Positions 33,905-45,649 are shown, numbered from the stretch's first letter. The stretch is 64,000 nucleotides of DNA from Cephalopachus bancanus (GCA_027257055.1 JAPVLO010000056.1:3472001-3536000), one strand, 5' to 3'. A program made the numbers and translations. The notes: generated by a model not told the origin, from the sequence alone.

Positions 33905-34110
33905 ACACTCACTCCATACTTATCATTTGGCAGATGATCTTCTGAGTGCTTTTCATGTATTAATGCCCAATTCAGAAATGAGAATACTGGGGCACAGAAA
34001 GGTTAAGTCACTTCTCCAAGACTACACAGGTAGTAAGGGGTGGAGCCTGAATCAAACCCAGTGATCAGATTCTAAGTCCATTGCTTTTGACCCACAACTC
34101 TGTTCTCCCT
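33905..34110 (-). repeat. MIR SINE, antisense
   Basis: 'agaatactggggcacagaaa', 'ggttaagtcacttctccaag' and 'actacacaggtagtaagggg'. Confidence 0.75.
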
Positions 34111-35159
34111 TCCTCAATGGGTGCCCAGTATGCACTCTTGTTCTGTTGAATACAAAGGGATGGCATGATGGGAAGAGGAAAGGAAAGAACTGAGAAAATA
34201 AAGAGGGAGGAAGCGAGTGTGGTCGAGCACTTGGTTCTTTAGAGGGTATACAACTTCACAGTGGCACTGGCTGCTGGGGTGGAGACACCAGGAACCAATC
34301 TGCTGCCTTTCCCACAGTCCTGGACCCACTTTTGAGGAGGTGGCTTCTACTGCCTCCACAATTTCTAATCCAGAAATGGTCAAATCCTACTTTTATAGCA
34401 AGATATTAGATGAGGGCATTCTTGAGAGGATCCTTCCAGAAAAATGAGAGATGTCAGCTTACCAAAAGATTTTTTTTTTACTGGAACAATAAAATCTGTT
34501 TTATGAATAATGATGGGAAATAGAAAGCTGCCCATATTCCCATAGACCTTTTCTCCTCTAATGAATTTAATGAATTAGAATACACACAACTCAATAAAAA
34601 AATTACTGAAAAGCCTGGTAAGCATCATTCAAAGCCTCTCAACCAGTCATTTTCATATTTTCTGAAGCCAGCATTTCCATTAAAGTGGTACAACATTATG
34701 CAAATAATATAATTTTACCGTAACCTCAGGAAAAATGCAAAAATTGGCAATAGATGAAGGCAAAAAACAAGGGTTTCTTGCAGGAACAAAGGGTTTCCCT
34801 GTGTTTTTCAAAGGCTTCACTGCCATTTGGGAGAGGGGATAATTCTTTACTGGATAGAATCATTTTCATATTACAGGGTGTACAGCATTCCTGACTCCTG
34901 CCTACTACATGTCAGCTCACAGACCAGTAGGGGAGAGGAGAGGTAGGGATGTACGTAACAAGTTATCATCCAAGATCACCTGACACATAGTAATGTACCT
35001 CTATTAAATTTTATCTACTATAATACAAAATGAAATGTTTACAAAGCATAAAAAGAAATTCCCTCAAAGGCAAGAGTCCATTTTTCCTCAAAAGTAGCTA
35101 ACTAAATTGACTAAAAACACAATTTGCTAATATCAGAACCAGAAGGGACTCCAGTGACT
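34111..35159. other. unassigned, AT-rich and repeat-poor
   Basis: From about 34480 to 34760 the sequence is AT-rich and repeat-free ('atgcaaataatataatttta' at 34698 contains an ATGCAAAT octamer on the plus strand). It may be regulatory, but nothing more can be said. Confidence 0.3.
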
Positions 35160-35440
35160 ATCTAGCCCAGGATTGGAAAAATGTTTCTGTAAAGGGCCCA
35201 GGTATGTATATTTTAGGTTTTGTGGGCCACACAGTCTCTGTTGCAACTATTCAGTCTCTATCTTTGTAGTACAAAAGCCACCACCGATGGTATGCAAATG
35301 AATGGGCATGGCTGTGGTCCAATAAAGTTGACTTATAACAACATTTAAGTAAATGTTTAAATATTATTTAAATAAAAACAGGACAAGTATTACTGATTTC
35401 TTCTTTTGCCTTGGGCTCCAATATAGGTCTGCACAGCACT
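35160..35440 (+). repeat. hAT-like DNA transposon fossil
   Basis: 'aatgtttctgtaaagggccc', 'ctctgttgcaactattcagt' and 'aatgaatgggcatggctgtg' then 'gtccaataaagttgac'. Same family as 26325 and 45236. Confidence 0.7.
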
Positions 35441-35799
35441 GTTACTGATCTTGTCATCATTTCAATTTTCAATAATATGTTTATTTTAGGACTTTTGGCA
35501 TTAATTTTGATTTTGTATAATATTGCAGTATTAACTTTATTTGATGACTGGGTCTTGGTGCCCCTTTAAGTCTTGCACTGAAGGCCGATGTCTTATGCTC
35601 CTAAACCTCGATCCCTGTTTATATTCTTCCTTGGGCCAGTCCCTCTGTCTATTCCCCTAGTGGCTCCACTCATTGTCAAATTGAGTCCTAGTAACTTGGC
35701 TGTACATTTTCTTACTTGGGGTCATGTCTTGGTTCCTTCACCTCTTAGCTTCTTTCACATAAGAGTAACAACAAACCCCTACCCACATCCCATGTCAGC
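35441..35799. other. unassigned sequence
   Basis: Nothing recognised. Confidence 0.3.
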
Positions 35800-36080
35800 A
35801 GCTCTCACCTTCAGGCACTTTAAAGGCTCAGCTTCAAGAAGCCTTTTCAAGAAGATGTTCCCAATGAACTATACCTCTCTCTAAGAAGAATTCTCCAACA
35901 GCTGCTAAGAAAACTGTTCCCTGTTTCATCGTATACATGCAGCAGTGTGCTAGGCACAGAGAGGGAAAAGCAAGATAGTCTTCACTAGGCTGTGGACTCC
36001 TGAGGGAAAAGACCTCCAAATCTCTAATCTCTAGTAAACAGTGTGCCCTTAGTAAGTATTTGTCAAAATGAATTGGAGAA
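35800..36080 (+). repeat. L2 LINE 3' end, sense
   Basis: 'tttaaaggctcagcttcaag', 'aggctgtggactcctgaggg' and 'gtgcccttagtaagtatttg'. Confidence 0.5.
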
Positions 36081-36159
36081 GTCCTTTCATTCAGATTTTC
36101 AGAGTTTAGATAATGAGGGCAAAAATAGGGAAGCTCAGTGAGACTGATTTCATGCTCTT

Positions 36160-36720
36160 AGAATGAAAGAAAGCAGTGCTATTTTGTGGATTTTATTAGT
36201 TGAAATAAATCTGGGAGAAATTGCCAATGTGGGCACTGTGGTTAATGTCGGACCCAGAGAACATAGTAATCAACACTTGTACCCTAACTAGCTGGTCTAT
36301 AGGGGAATATTCATTTGTTTTTCCCATTGTTGATTTCCAGTATTCTCCTGTTCCACAGGAAGGGAGAAAGCCAATTCAGAAATAAATTACCGCTCTCAGC
36401 TAAACCCCCATTTCCCAAATCCCAAGCCTTGCTTTAACCCATTTATTTAATTTCTCTTAACATATTTAAATCCATTGGAGGGAATTATGAGAGAGACAGA
36501 TGAGACAGGTCGCAAACATTTGTATGCACATTAAAATAAAGAAAATTAAACGAAAGATTAATAGGGCAGACAGGTAACCATGTAACATGATTTCACTTCG
36601 AAGCAATTTATTTCCATTCAAACTGTGATAAATAACCACCAAGTGATATAATAATTACCCATTTCTTGGTGTCGAATGGGATGTGGAAATTATTCTCTGA
36701 AGTGAAAACATCCCATGGAC
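36160..36720. other. candidate conserved regulatory block
   Basis: 560 repeat-free, AT-rich bases with many TAAT/ATTA cores. Examples are 'taataattacccat' near 36650, 'aaattaaacgaaagattaat' near 36543 and 'aatttatttccattc' near 36605. No ORF. The texture is like that of developmental enhancers, which is inference only. Confidence 0.3.
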
Positions 36721-37292
36721 TTTCAAAAGGGAATGTCACACATTCAATAAAGCTACAAACCATGACCCCAAAAGAAATTGAATTGGCCTGTTTGTATTCC
36801 CATCGCTATGTCTGAAAAGTATGTTCTCATCCTCTAAGGCAAACTTCTCTTTCTGTTTGATAAAGTCTTGTGATTTGCAGCCACAAAAACTGAGAACTCC
36901 ATAAATTCCGTGCTTTGGCACTCCCGTGTGAGATCAAGCCCTGGAAAGAATGGCTGCTGAAGAAAGCAGAGTCTTAGGGTCATGGAACATTCCTAGCTTT
37001 GGTGGTAAGCAATGGTCATTTCTAAATGCCCTCTGGGCTTAAGAATACTTCGATGCATTTTAAAATTGGGTCTTGTTCCGTTAAAAGCAAGACCCCATCT
37101 ATAAACATTCATCAACACCCATTAGAAGGATCTTCTTTGTTGGAGCTCTTTTCTGCTTATTAATACCAGGGCTGCCATTGCTTTAGGGTCCACAATGTGC
37201 TGGGTGCATGCACACGTCATTTCATATCAGAAACATTACTGACAGGGAAGGCCAGTAGACAGACTGGTGGGCAAAAGCACTGAATTAAGAAG
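36721..37292. other. unassigned sequence
   Basis: Nothing recognised. Confidence 0.3.
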
Positions 37293-37300
37293 GAAAAGAC

Positions 37301-37583
37301 GGCAGGGCTCAGTCTGTCATCCCAGCACTTTGGGAAGCCGAGGCGAGTGGATTGCCTGAGCCCATGGGTTTCGAGACCAACCCAGGCAAATTGTTGAGAC
37401 CTCATCGCTACAATACATAAAAAATTAGCCAGGCATGGTAGCATGTGCCTGTCATTCCGGCTACTTGGAAGGCTGAAGCGGAAGGATCGCCGGAGCCCAA
37501 CAGGTGGACGCTGGGGTGACCGTGAGTGTGCCACTGCCCTCCACCCTGGGCAACAAAGTGAGACTCCAACTCAAAGAAAAAAA
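37301..37583 (+). mobile_element. Alu SINE, lemur-type, with target-site duplication
   Basis: Complete dimer: 5' 'ggcagggctcagtctgtcat', right arm 'gacgctggggtgaccgtgag', end 'gagactccaactcaaag'. Flanked by 'gaaaagac' (37293-37300 and 37584-37591). Confidence 0.93.
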
Positions 37584-37591
37584 GAAAAGAC

Positions 37592-37790
37592 TTGGGTTCT
37601 AGTTCTGGGTTAGTCTCCTATCAGCCATGCAAACGTGGGCAGCTCACTGAAACATCTCTAGGCTTCAGTTTCCTCATTTATAAAAATGGAACACTGGCAT
37701 GTACCTACTTCAACTTATTAGAAAAACTGTATTATTGCACAAATTCACTTCAAATTTCTAAATATTTTTTCAAACATTTGGTCATATAAT
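37592..37790 (+). repeat. MIR SINE, sense
   Basis: 'ttgggttctagttctgggtt', 'ttcagtttcctcatttataa'. The Alu inserted at its 5' side. Confidence 0.75.
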
Positions 37791-37819
37791 GCTCCAGACT
37801 TTCTCCTGTCCATTCAGTT

Positions 37820-37950
37820 ACCCTGTTATTCAATCATTCATTTATTCAACAAAGCTTAATTTAGCATTTACAATGGGCCTAGAACTGGGAATACAGAGAT
37901 GAATCACATCAAATCCCCTCAAGGAGCTCACATTCTAGCAAAGACCATGC
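37820..37950 (-). repeat. L2 LINE 3' tail, antisense
   Basis: 'caatcattcatttattcaac', 'gaactgggaatacagagatg', 'aaggagctcacattctagc'. Confidence 0.65.
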
Positions 37951-37959
37951 CTTTGCAAT

Positions 37960-38150
37960 TTGCAAAGTATTTTAAAATAGTTTCTTATTTAACCATCAAT
38001 ATAAATATTTGTAGATAGCATTCACTCCATTTTTTTTAGATGAGGACATTGAGGACTCAGAAAATATGAAGTGAACTTGCTAAACCCATGGAGCTTTGTT
38101 GACAGGGGCAACATTGAAATTGTGGCTTTATGACTCGAATTCAGGACTCC
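37960..38150 (-). repeat. MIR SINE, antisense
   Basis: 'tttagatgaggacattgagg' and 'gactcgaattcaggactcct'. Confidence 0.65.
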
Positions 38151-38212
38151 TTCTCATATGCTATGGATGTCTTCCAGGAGGGAGACCTGAACTAAAACAC
38201 CTTGCTATCCAT

Positions 38213-38275
38213 TTCCGTCTTTCTTTCCTCCCTTCCTTCTTTCCTCACCTTTTTCCTTCCTTCGTCTCTTCCTTC
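38213..38275. repeat. (TTCC)n pyrimidine-rich microsatellite
   Basis: Degenerate TTCC/TTTC units. Confidence 0.9.
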
Positions 38276-38279
38276 ACAA

Positions 38280-38880
38280 GCATTTAGTAAGCATCTGCAT
38301 CTACTGTATACTAGGCATTGTGCTTGACTCTGATGATTAAAGGTGTTAATGACATAGTCCCTGGCTGCTAGAGCTTAATATCTAGCAGAGGACCTGAAAA
38401 ATATCCAGGTAATTTCAATAGTATAAGTGCTATGGCAGTAAGATATCGAATGCAGTAACAACACACTTTAAAAAAACCAACAATTTAAACTAGCTTCAGG
38501 GAACCAGGAAGGGTTTTACAGGAGAGGAACAGCAGAAAGTTAAAGTGTCTTTGACCAGGCCAATGAGGAGCTAGTATGTTTCAAGCAGAGGGAAGCAAAT
38601 GAGGAAAGTCAACGGGAAGGTTTGGGGGACCCACAGTTTGTTCAGGGTGGCTGGACTTTGGACAGCATAAGATGAAATAGAGATAGTTGCTGTTAGAGAG
38701 GAACTCATGAGGCAGACTGTATAGAGTACTGATAAAAAGTTGAGACTTCATTCTGAGGACAAGGGGAAACCCCAGAGGGATTTTCAGTAGAAAATAATAC
38801 TCAGATGAACTAGAACTAATGTGATAGTGATGGGGATAGGCAGAATTGAAAGATACCACCCTTAGGGTTGGTTCTTACTT
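38280..38880. repeat. ancient LINE remnant (L2-like family), long copy
   Basis: 'tactaggcattgtgcttgac', 'ataagtgctatggcagtaag', 'gacttcattctgaggacaag' and 'ccccagagggattttcagta' run in family order over about 600 bases. Confidence 0.6.
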
Positions 38881-38944
38881 TCAATGAGTACTTGACTGAG
38901 TACTGGATGAACCCATTGGAAACCATACTGTGAGTAAAACTAAC

Positions 38945-39080
38945 AACAACAACAATGTCTTTATTTATCAAGTCCCTACAATAAAGCCAGAACTAGACTA
39001 AGAGCTTTGAATATACTACCACATTCAAGAATGAAAACAGCTTGATGATTTTGTCACTGCTATTTCCTCTATTTTATAAA
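38945..39080 (-). repeat. MIR SINE, antisense, diverged
   Basis: 'gactaagagctttgaatata' and 'tcactgctatttcctctatt'. Confidence 0.5.
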
Positions 39081-39149
39081 TGCTCTACTGGAGTCATACT
39101 AAACGCATATCTTCAGAGATGAATCTGCATTTGAGATTTAGTGATCTTT

Positions 39150-39340
39150 AAAGTGCACTAAATTTTTAGAGTCACTGCTGTGAATTCCAAAGCATGTGAC
39201 ATTTTTATTCTAGGGAATGGCTTCAATTAATAAAAAAATAATTATTTGCATTCCAAAAATAACAATTTCAATTAACCTGTGCTGCCTTATGCTTAATGAC
39301 ATACAAACGGCTCAAATAGTACGAAATACCCCAGTGACAA
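39150..39340. other. candidate conserved non-coding block with octamer
   Basis: Repeat-free AT-rich stretch containing a POU octamer ATTTGCAT (39244-39251) flanked by TAATTA-type cores ('ttcaattaataaaaaaataa', 'atttcaattaacctg'). Confidence 0.25.
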
Positions 39341-39879
39341 GTACACATAAAACATTTAGCTGAGAGTGAGACTGGCAGGCACTCTTAAGTAGAGATGCTA
39401 CTCAGAGAGAGGTATTTTTTGAAGCCTCAAGTGGAACAGGCTTAAAATACAGAGGACAGTCTGTGTTAAAAGAGGATGACACACCCAGGATTAAAAAGCA
39501 GCTTTGGCAAATGAATAGACCTTAGCATTAGAAGGGGCCTGAAACACCTGCAAGTCCAAGGGTTCTCAAACTGTGTTCCAGAGACCCCTCGCTCCTTAAA
39601 TATCCCTAAAAAACAAGGAAGAGCCTGAACCTTCAGGGACTGAGCTTTGCTTACCCAAGTTATCAGCCTCTATTTTAACTGTCTTACATATTGGGTTTGA
39701 TCTAGAATTCTCTTCAAAGAAAGGGGATCATATACTGTATTTAGAGAGAAATTAACACAAGGAGTTTATATAGTCAACAAATCTACCACATGTTTTTTGA
39801 GCATACATATACCAGGTAGGCTTAATGGTGGCATGGAAGATAGTAACATGAATAACGTGGGCCCTCTGCCTACGTCTGT
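39341..39879. other. mostly unassigned
   Basis: A short DNA-transposon-like phrase, 'agggttctcaaactgtgttc', lies near 39558. Nothing else recognised. Confidence 0.3.
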
Positions 39880-40015
39880 TAAGGATCTTTGGTTGCAGGC
39901 AACAGAAATCAACTCCAACAGGCTTAAATGAGTAGCAGGATTTCCTAAGAAGATCAGTCAGAGAATTGAACAATCTGACTTCAAGTAGGGAAGTGCCATG
40001 AAGTTCTAGGGATCT
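39880..40015 (+). repeat. ancient repeat fragment, class not assigned
   Basis: 'ggttgcaggcaacagaaatc' and 'actccaacaggcttaaatga' look like the first part of the same kind of element as 23255. Confidence 0.45.
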
Positions 40016-40064
40016 CTATAGGGGAGAGCTCATGTACCAACCCTGTCAAATGAATGATTTTGCT

Positions 40065-40355
40065 GCCAGGCAGCTCATGGCTATAACCTCAGCACTTTGG
40101 GAAGCAGAGGCGAAAGGATTTCCTGAGTCCAGGGGCTCAAGACCAGCCTGGGAAACTTGGCAAGACCTTGTCTCTACAATAAAAACAAAAATTAGTTGGG
40201 CATGATGGCACGTGCCTGTGGTTCCAGTTACATGGAAGGATCGCCTGAGCCCAGCAGGTCAAGGCTGTGATAGTTGTGAGTATGCCACTGCACTCCAGCC
40301 TGGGTGACAGAGTAAGACTCCAACTCAAAAAGAAAAAAAAGAATGAATGAATGAA
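40065..40355 (+). mobile_element. Alu SINE, lemur-type, exact target-site duplication and (GAAT)n tail
   Basis: The dimer is slightly shortened in its right arm. It is flanked by the exact 14-mer 'tgaatgattttgct' (40051-40064 and 40356-40369). The A tail ends in GAAT units that seem to have been seeded by the duplication itself. Confidence 0.95.
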
Positions 40356-40369
40356 TGAATGATTTTGCT

Positions 40370-40945
40370 ATAATCCAGGTATCATTCCTCTTGAAAACCA
40401 GACACCTGGGGAAAAAAACTGGAGTATGACTGGCCCAGCTTGCACATGCACCTGGGTCAAGAATGTGGAAATATGGAAGAGCTGATGGCAGGGTAGACTC
40501 AAGGAATGATGAGCTATACTCCCAGCCAAAAAACAAAGGAAAGAGTGGGGTAGTTCTCCAGTGGCAAAGGGAGTGTTGTTGATGAAGTAAGGTGGAATGG
40601 AAGCTGAATAATCAAAAAGAGCAGCTGTCCACTAAGTTTCCCTAAGAGAACTTAGTTTCAAAGGAGAAATAGTGGAGATACATACTTTTGGTCTGCCCAA
40701 AACTCCCTTCCCCACCAGATGTCAGAAGTCTTCTACCTAGTATTCCTTCTCTCCTTCTGTGATGTGAATAGATGTTCTCATAGGCTCACCCACCCTGGCC
40801 CTGAGATGATCCATGGTGGGCCAATCAAGACTCTTCCTGGAATTTTTAAACTTTTAGCTGTGTCCTTTAGGTATGTTGGTAGCCAATCCCCTCCATGTTC
40901 ATGAAGCTGACTACAGAGAATGAAGACTCAGAGTCAAGAAACACA
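40370..40945. other. unassigned sequence
   Basis: Nothing recognised. Confidence 0.3.
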
Positions 40946-40960
40946 GAGAACTGTGACTTT

Positions 40961-41206
40961 TTTTTTTTGAGTTGGACTCTCACTCTGTCGCCTCGACCTG
41001 CTGGGCTCCGGCGATCCTTCTGCCCCAGCCTTCCAAGTAGCTGGAACTACAGGCATGCGCTACCACGTCCAGCTAATTTTTAATTTATTGTAGAGATGAG
41101 GTCTCGCCAAGTTGCCCAGGCAGGTCTCGAACCCATAAGCTCAGGCAATCCACTCACCTCAGCCTCCCAAAGCGCAGGATTACAGGCTGAGCCACCGAGC
41201 CCAGCT
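40961..41206 (-). mobile_element. Alu SINE, lemur-type, antisense, internally deleted
   Basis: Reversed Alu of 246 bases. In the right arm 'cactctgtcgcctcgacctg' jumps over about 45 bases of the usual sequence. Flanked by the exact 15-mer 'gagaactgtgacttt' (40946-40960 and 41207-41221). Confidence 0.95.
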
Positions 41207-41221
41207 GAGAACTGTGACTTT

Positions 41222-41491
41222 ATTTGAGCCCTGACTCTAGGTGTCTCTGAATCCAAACTACACAAAGTGGCCCTTGTCACTAAGATGTAGTAATCAAATA
41301 TTTTCAGAAACAAATAAGCAAAACACAAACACTTCTCCTCTGACCTAAGTTCGTTTAAAGTGGGATTCTGTCATTTGCAATTAAAGGTGTCTTCACCAAT
41401 TAAGGTGCACAAATAGCAAAGGTCATGTGTGGCAAAATGCTATCAGAAGAATCCTGTGTTTAGAAGAAACTACCTGCATAACTCTAATGTC
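41222..41491. other. unassigned sequence
   Basis: Nothing recognised. Confidence 0.3.
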
Positions 41492-41705
41492 TCTCATTCA
41501 CTGAGCACCAAGCTTGAGTCAAGCATACTAGGTAGCTGACATACACTATTTGATTTACTTTTTTGCATCAGCCCTACAAGGACATCTTTACCTCCAACTC
41601 ACAGGAAGAAATTGAGGCCAGAGAAGTTAAGTAACTCATACACATTTGCCCAGTGAGGATGTGACAAAACCTGAATTCAAATCTGACCCCGAAACACACA
41701 TCCTT
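41492..41705 (-). repeat. MIR SINE, antisense
   Basis: 'aaattgaggccagagaagtt', 'aagtaactcatacacatttg' and 'cctgaattcaaatctgaccc'. Confidence 0.75.
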
Positions 41706-42254
41706 TTTCCTGTTGTTGGAAAGCACAGGCATGCTCTTCATCCTTTGCAATGATGGACAGGACCCCTATGAGCTTATCGAGATATACAATCAAGTTGCAT
41801 CCCTGCTACCTTAAAATATAAAATCTTTCTGGTTTGTTTTTGCTGAGTCTAGACTTGACATTAATTATCATCTCATTATGGCCCATTATTATTTAGGAAG
41901 TTGCTGGGGAGTTGAGTTTGCAAACATATTTCAAAAGTACCTCAACCCCTCAGGCCACCACATTGTTACATTTCTCACAATGTGTAGTTTTTACAACTCT
42001 CTGTTGTTCATTAGGGTAAGAATTTATAAGTCTGGCACTTTGGCCAGGAAATGGTACATCACTATTTCTGAGTTAGGGTCCTTCTGGGAGGATGGTGCGT
42101 GGGGCAGAATGCTCTCTTCTTGCTGCGGGTGGGGCTGTGTATTATTTGTAGTCAGGATAATATCAATACAAGAGCACAAGTCTTTGCTGCAAATGCAGAT
42201 GGCACCCTAGGGTAGAAGACACAGTGTGTCTGAAGTCAAAGAAGCTAGGATTTC
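41706..42254. other. unassigned sequence
   Basis: A 110-codon open frame at 41878-42210 has no recognisable domain and no splice or promoter context. Confidence 0.3.
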
Positions 42255-42335
42255 TGCCAGTCTCTGCATCCATACAGCTTCGTGACCTTGGGCAAGTCAC
42301 TCTCCTCTCTGGAACACATCTTGCCACAAATAAAA
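42255..42335 (+). repeat. MIR SINE fragment, sense
   Basis: 'cgtgaccttgggcaagtcac' is an exact MIR core phrase. Confidence 0.75.
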
Positions 42336-42832
42336 TAGGAACGATGTTGCAGATCATCCTGTCCCACCAAACCTTCTCTGTGGAATGCTGGTGCGGCATA
42401 AGATATTTCATGAAAAAGGAGTTCGGAGATCAAGTAAACTTGAGAAAAGCCACATTAAAGTTAAATTGACTTCATTACTAATGAGTTTCCTAGAGCCTTG
42501 AATATGCTATTTGCTTATTATCCCTCTTAACACAGGATGCAGTATTGTCCAGATTATGTTGTAATGAAGAGATTTGATCTTTTTTCCAAGAACAATTTTT
42601 AACATCTCACAGCATATGGTGTTTACTTGGAACACATTTTGGGAAACCCTGGATCAATGGATGATTAAATGTCTTTCTGTGCTTTTCTCTGTAAGTCCCG
42701 TACACATATCACCATGACGGCTGCTTTTATCTGAGTCCTTTCTTGTTCCATTCTGGATTTATCCACTTGTCTTCCTTCCTCTGTGGCTGCCCCAGAACAA
42801 GCCACAAGCCACCATCATCATCATTCTCTCCT
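42336..42832. other. unassigned sequence
   Basis: A short DNA-transposon-like phrase near 42630 ('cttggaacacattttgggaa'). Otherwise nothing recognised. Confidence 0.3.
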
Positions 42833-42867
42833 CTTCTCTTCTCTCTCTCTCTCTCTCTCTCTCTCCC
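42833..42867. repeat. (CT)n microsatellite
   Basis: About 15 CT units with TTCT interruptions upstream. Confidence 0.92.
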
Positions 42868-43009
42868 TCCCCACCCCCAAACTCCTAACTGCTCTCCATG
42901 TGCTCTCCATGGCTCCCATCTTGATCTTACTGTAATTTTTTTCCCACAAAGCAGAAAGAAGTTTTTAGGAAGTGATACCAGATCCTTTCTGGCTTAAGAT
43001 ACTGTAGTA

Positions 43010-43490
43010 AAAGCCAGTTGAACTTTGAATTAACCCAAAAGCCTTATAATGACCTACAAGGCCCTACATAAATCTGAACTCAAACCAGCCCTCTGACCCT
43101 CTCATGCCACTTGCACCCTCTTTCGCTATCATACAGCCTCAGTGACTTGGCACTTCCTTTTCCCTCTATCCTGCACACTCCACCCTCAGGTGCTCATATC
43201 ATGATCCCCTGCAGGTTTTATCTCAGGCATCATCTTCTTAGGAAGCCAGTCTCTGACCATTCCAGCACAAGTAGTCCCTCAACTCTCACTCACTCTTTTA
43301 CTCATTCCAGTTGCAAAGTATTTTTCTCACATTTGTGCTAACATATTTATTGTCTTTCTCCTGTCCTGAGGAATGGGAGTTCCATAAGAGCAAAACTTCA
43401 TCTGTCCATGTCCATGGCCATATGCCAATAATCTATAATAATGCCAACCATAAAACAGGCACTCAATACACATTTCTAAATGAATGAATA
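43010..43490 (+). repeat. L2 LINE 3' end, sense, long copy
   Basis: 'gacctacaaggccctacata', 'ttggcacttccttttccctc', 'ttatctcaggcatcatcttc' and 'aggaatgggagttccataag' run in L2 order to a tail 'aaacaggcactcaatacaca' and 'aaatgaatgaat'. It is the best-preserved L2 in the window. Confidence 0.8.
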
Positions 43491-43544
43491 TGTCTCCAAT
43501 TATAATGTGAGTTCTTTGAAAGCAGAAGTTATATTTTATACACT

Positions 43545-43830
43545 CTCAATTCCTAGTTGTGTGATTCCAAACCTTTCTGAGACTATTTTCTCTCCAGTCA
43601 ATGGAAATCACAGAAGGCACTTCACGGATGTGTAATGAGGAGTAAACAAGACCCCTAACATGTTCCTAGCAAGACTGTCTGGCCAATAAAGCACATGGAT
43701 GATAGTTTCATTTGCATGTCATTATTCACAGAATCCACAGTTCCTAATTCAGCACCCAGCATGTAGTAGGCACTCAATAATTGTTCCCTAAATGAATGAT
43801 AAATGAATGAGTGCAATGAATGATATTTCT
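43545..43830 (+). repeat. MIR SINE and L2 tail pieces, sense
   Basis: MIR: 'agttgtgtgattccaaacct'. L2 tail (43735-43830): 'cacccagcatgtagtaggca' and 'ctcaataattgttccctaaa'. Between them is an octamer, ATTTGCAT (43710-43717). Confidence 0.6.
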
Positions 43831-44069
43831 AAAAATGCTTCAGTCAGATACGAATATGAGGCATCACACACATGTTCCCAAAGTCGGCCTTAATCCTTCC
43901 AAGTAGGTGGCATGATCTAAATCTGATGCCTGGAATAGAAAATGGAAGGCTCTGGAAGGTTGTGAGGATACCCTTCTCTGAAGCTTTTAAAGATATGGGA
44001 AAGTCAGTGCTCTGAAATACAGTCCTTCTCATGAGCAGAGGAATGGATAGAATGCTAATGGAATTCTAG
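43831..44069. other. unassigned sequence
   Basis: Nothing recognised. Confidence 0.3.
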
Positions 44070-44420
44070 TTAAATGGGAGTCACTATGCTGGGCACAGAA
44101 GATAAACCACACATGCTCCCTGTCCTTACTGACCCTGCAGCCCAGGGGGAGAAAGTGACAAACATATGATTGCATTATAATAGGATGAGGGATGTAAGAG
44201 ATGCTACTGTGGCCATGGATGGTTCCTGAAACAGGTGAAGAAAGCCAGGAAATGCTTCCAGGAAGATGTGATGCCCAGGCTAAGAGTGATGAATGAGGAT
44301 GACTTAGCAAGGAGATGAGGGGATGAACAGAACCTAGCTGTTGACTGACTAGAAGGTGCACAGGAAAGGAACATGGGACGAATGATGCCACGGATTCTAG
44401 CTTGGGCAACCTGGTGGCTC
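44070..44420. repeat. ancient LINE remnant (L2-like family)
   Basis: 'atgctgggcacagaagataa', 'gattgcattataataggatg' and 'gaaatgcttccaggaagatg'. Confidence 0.55.
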
Positions 44421-45235
44421 GTGAGGCCCAGGGGAAGCTTGTGCCTCCCAAACTCCTATGCTGGCTGATGCCAGAGCTGCATAACTTGCCTTTAGCAAAC
44501 TCCTGGTTCCTACAAGTTCCAGCTTCTCATCTGCATCATCCACGCTGCTTTCATGAAGTGTCTGTGGTCAAAGGCTGAGACCCACATGGCATAAACTTCT
44601 GTCTAATGAGAGTGCGCATAGGAGTGTGGGCATGTGTTTGTGTCCTGGAATTCCCAGAGGGTTCTTGTAAATGAAGAACTCACTTCAATGACCCTATTGT
44701 GGTAATTAACACACTCCCTGAGCAGACTGTGCTGCTACAGGAAAGATAAGCTGAGCTCAAACAGGGGCAGATTTGATGCCAAGAAACCTGTGCAGTCCTT
44801 GGAAAGTATAGAAGGTCCTTGAAGTTTGGGGAACATCTGCAGAGGGGAAGGCTGTTAAAAGTAGGAGTTTTTGTGTGCTCACAAAGCATTTTTATAGTCA
44901 TGATTTTATTGACTCTCCTAAGCATTATGGCTGTTCTTGATGACAATATTTGGGTAGCACAGAAAGGTACTAGTAAAAGACATATTTCTCTCTTAAAAAG
45001 TTAATTTCCACATCAATATCCATGGTAGGTATATGGCAACAGTCTGTAGAGTCTCCTGAAGGAGGACGAAATGGCTTCCTATCCATTCCTCCTGGGACAC
45101 GAAGGAGGATTACCTAGCCCAGAACAGACAGATATTGGCAATGTCCCTTTGGATACCACCAAAAGAGAGGTAGCTAGAGATAATCAACTCTAGTACTCCA
45201 GTCTCATTGCCAGGACACCTCGAATATGGAGATGG
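44421..45235. other. unassigned sequence
   Basis: No gene or repeat recognised. Confidence 0.35.
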
Positions 45236-45470
45236 ATGTACAACAAGGGTCCTCAAACCATGGACCACAGGCCACATCTGGCCTCTTTCCTGTTTCTAGA
45301 AATAACATCTTATTGGAACACAGTTATATCCCTTCATTTATATGTATATGGTTGTTTGTATGCAACAATGGCAGAAGTTGGGTAACGTCAACAGCAAACA
45401 AAGCCACAAAGCCTAAATATATATACTATTGACCCTTTGCTGACCCTGATGTGGAATACTGTACAACAGC
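45236..45470 (-). repeat. hAT-like DNA transposon fossil, opposite orientation
   Basis: 'gtcctcaaaccatggaccac', 'aacatcttattggaacacag', 'gttgtttgtatgcaacaatg' and 'ctattgaccctttgctgacc'. It is the most complete of the three copies of this family here. Confidence 0.75.
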
Positions 45471-45649
45471 AGACACTGCTGCAACTCTGTCAATAATCAT
45501 TCTTAACACCCTTCTCCTTGCTTCTCCCCTACAATAGGCAAGGCTGATATTCAGTCAGTATGTATTGTTACATCTGTGCCAGTGGCTTATGGTTGGCATT
45601 CATTGTGATTGGGCTATGCCTGTGCCCCACTGTTTGTTAAAAAAAAATT

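Noticed and set aside
44029..44451. 140-codon minus-strand frame
   Set aside because: It overlaps the old LINE-family copy at 44070-44420; no recognised protein features.
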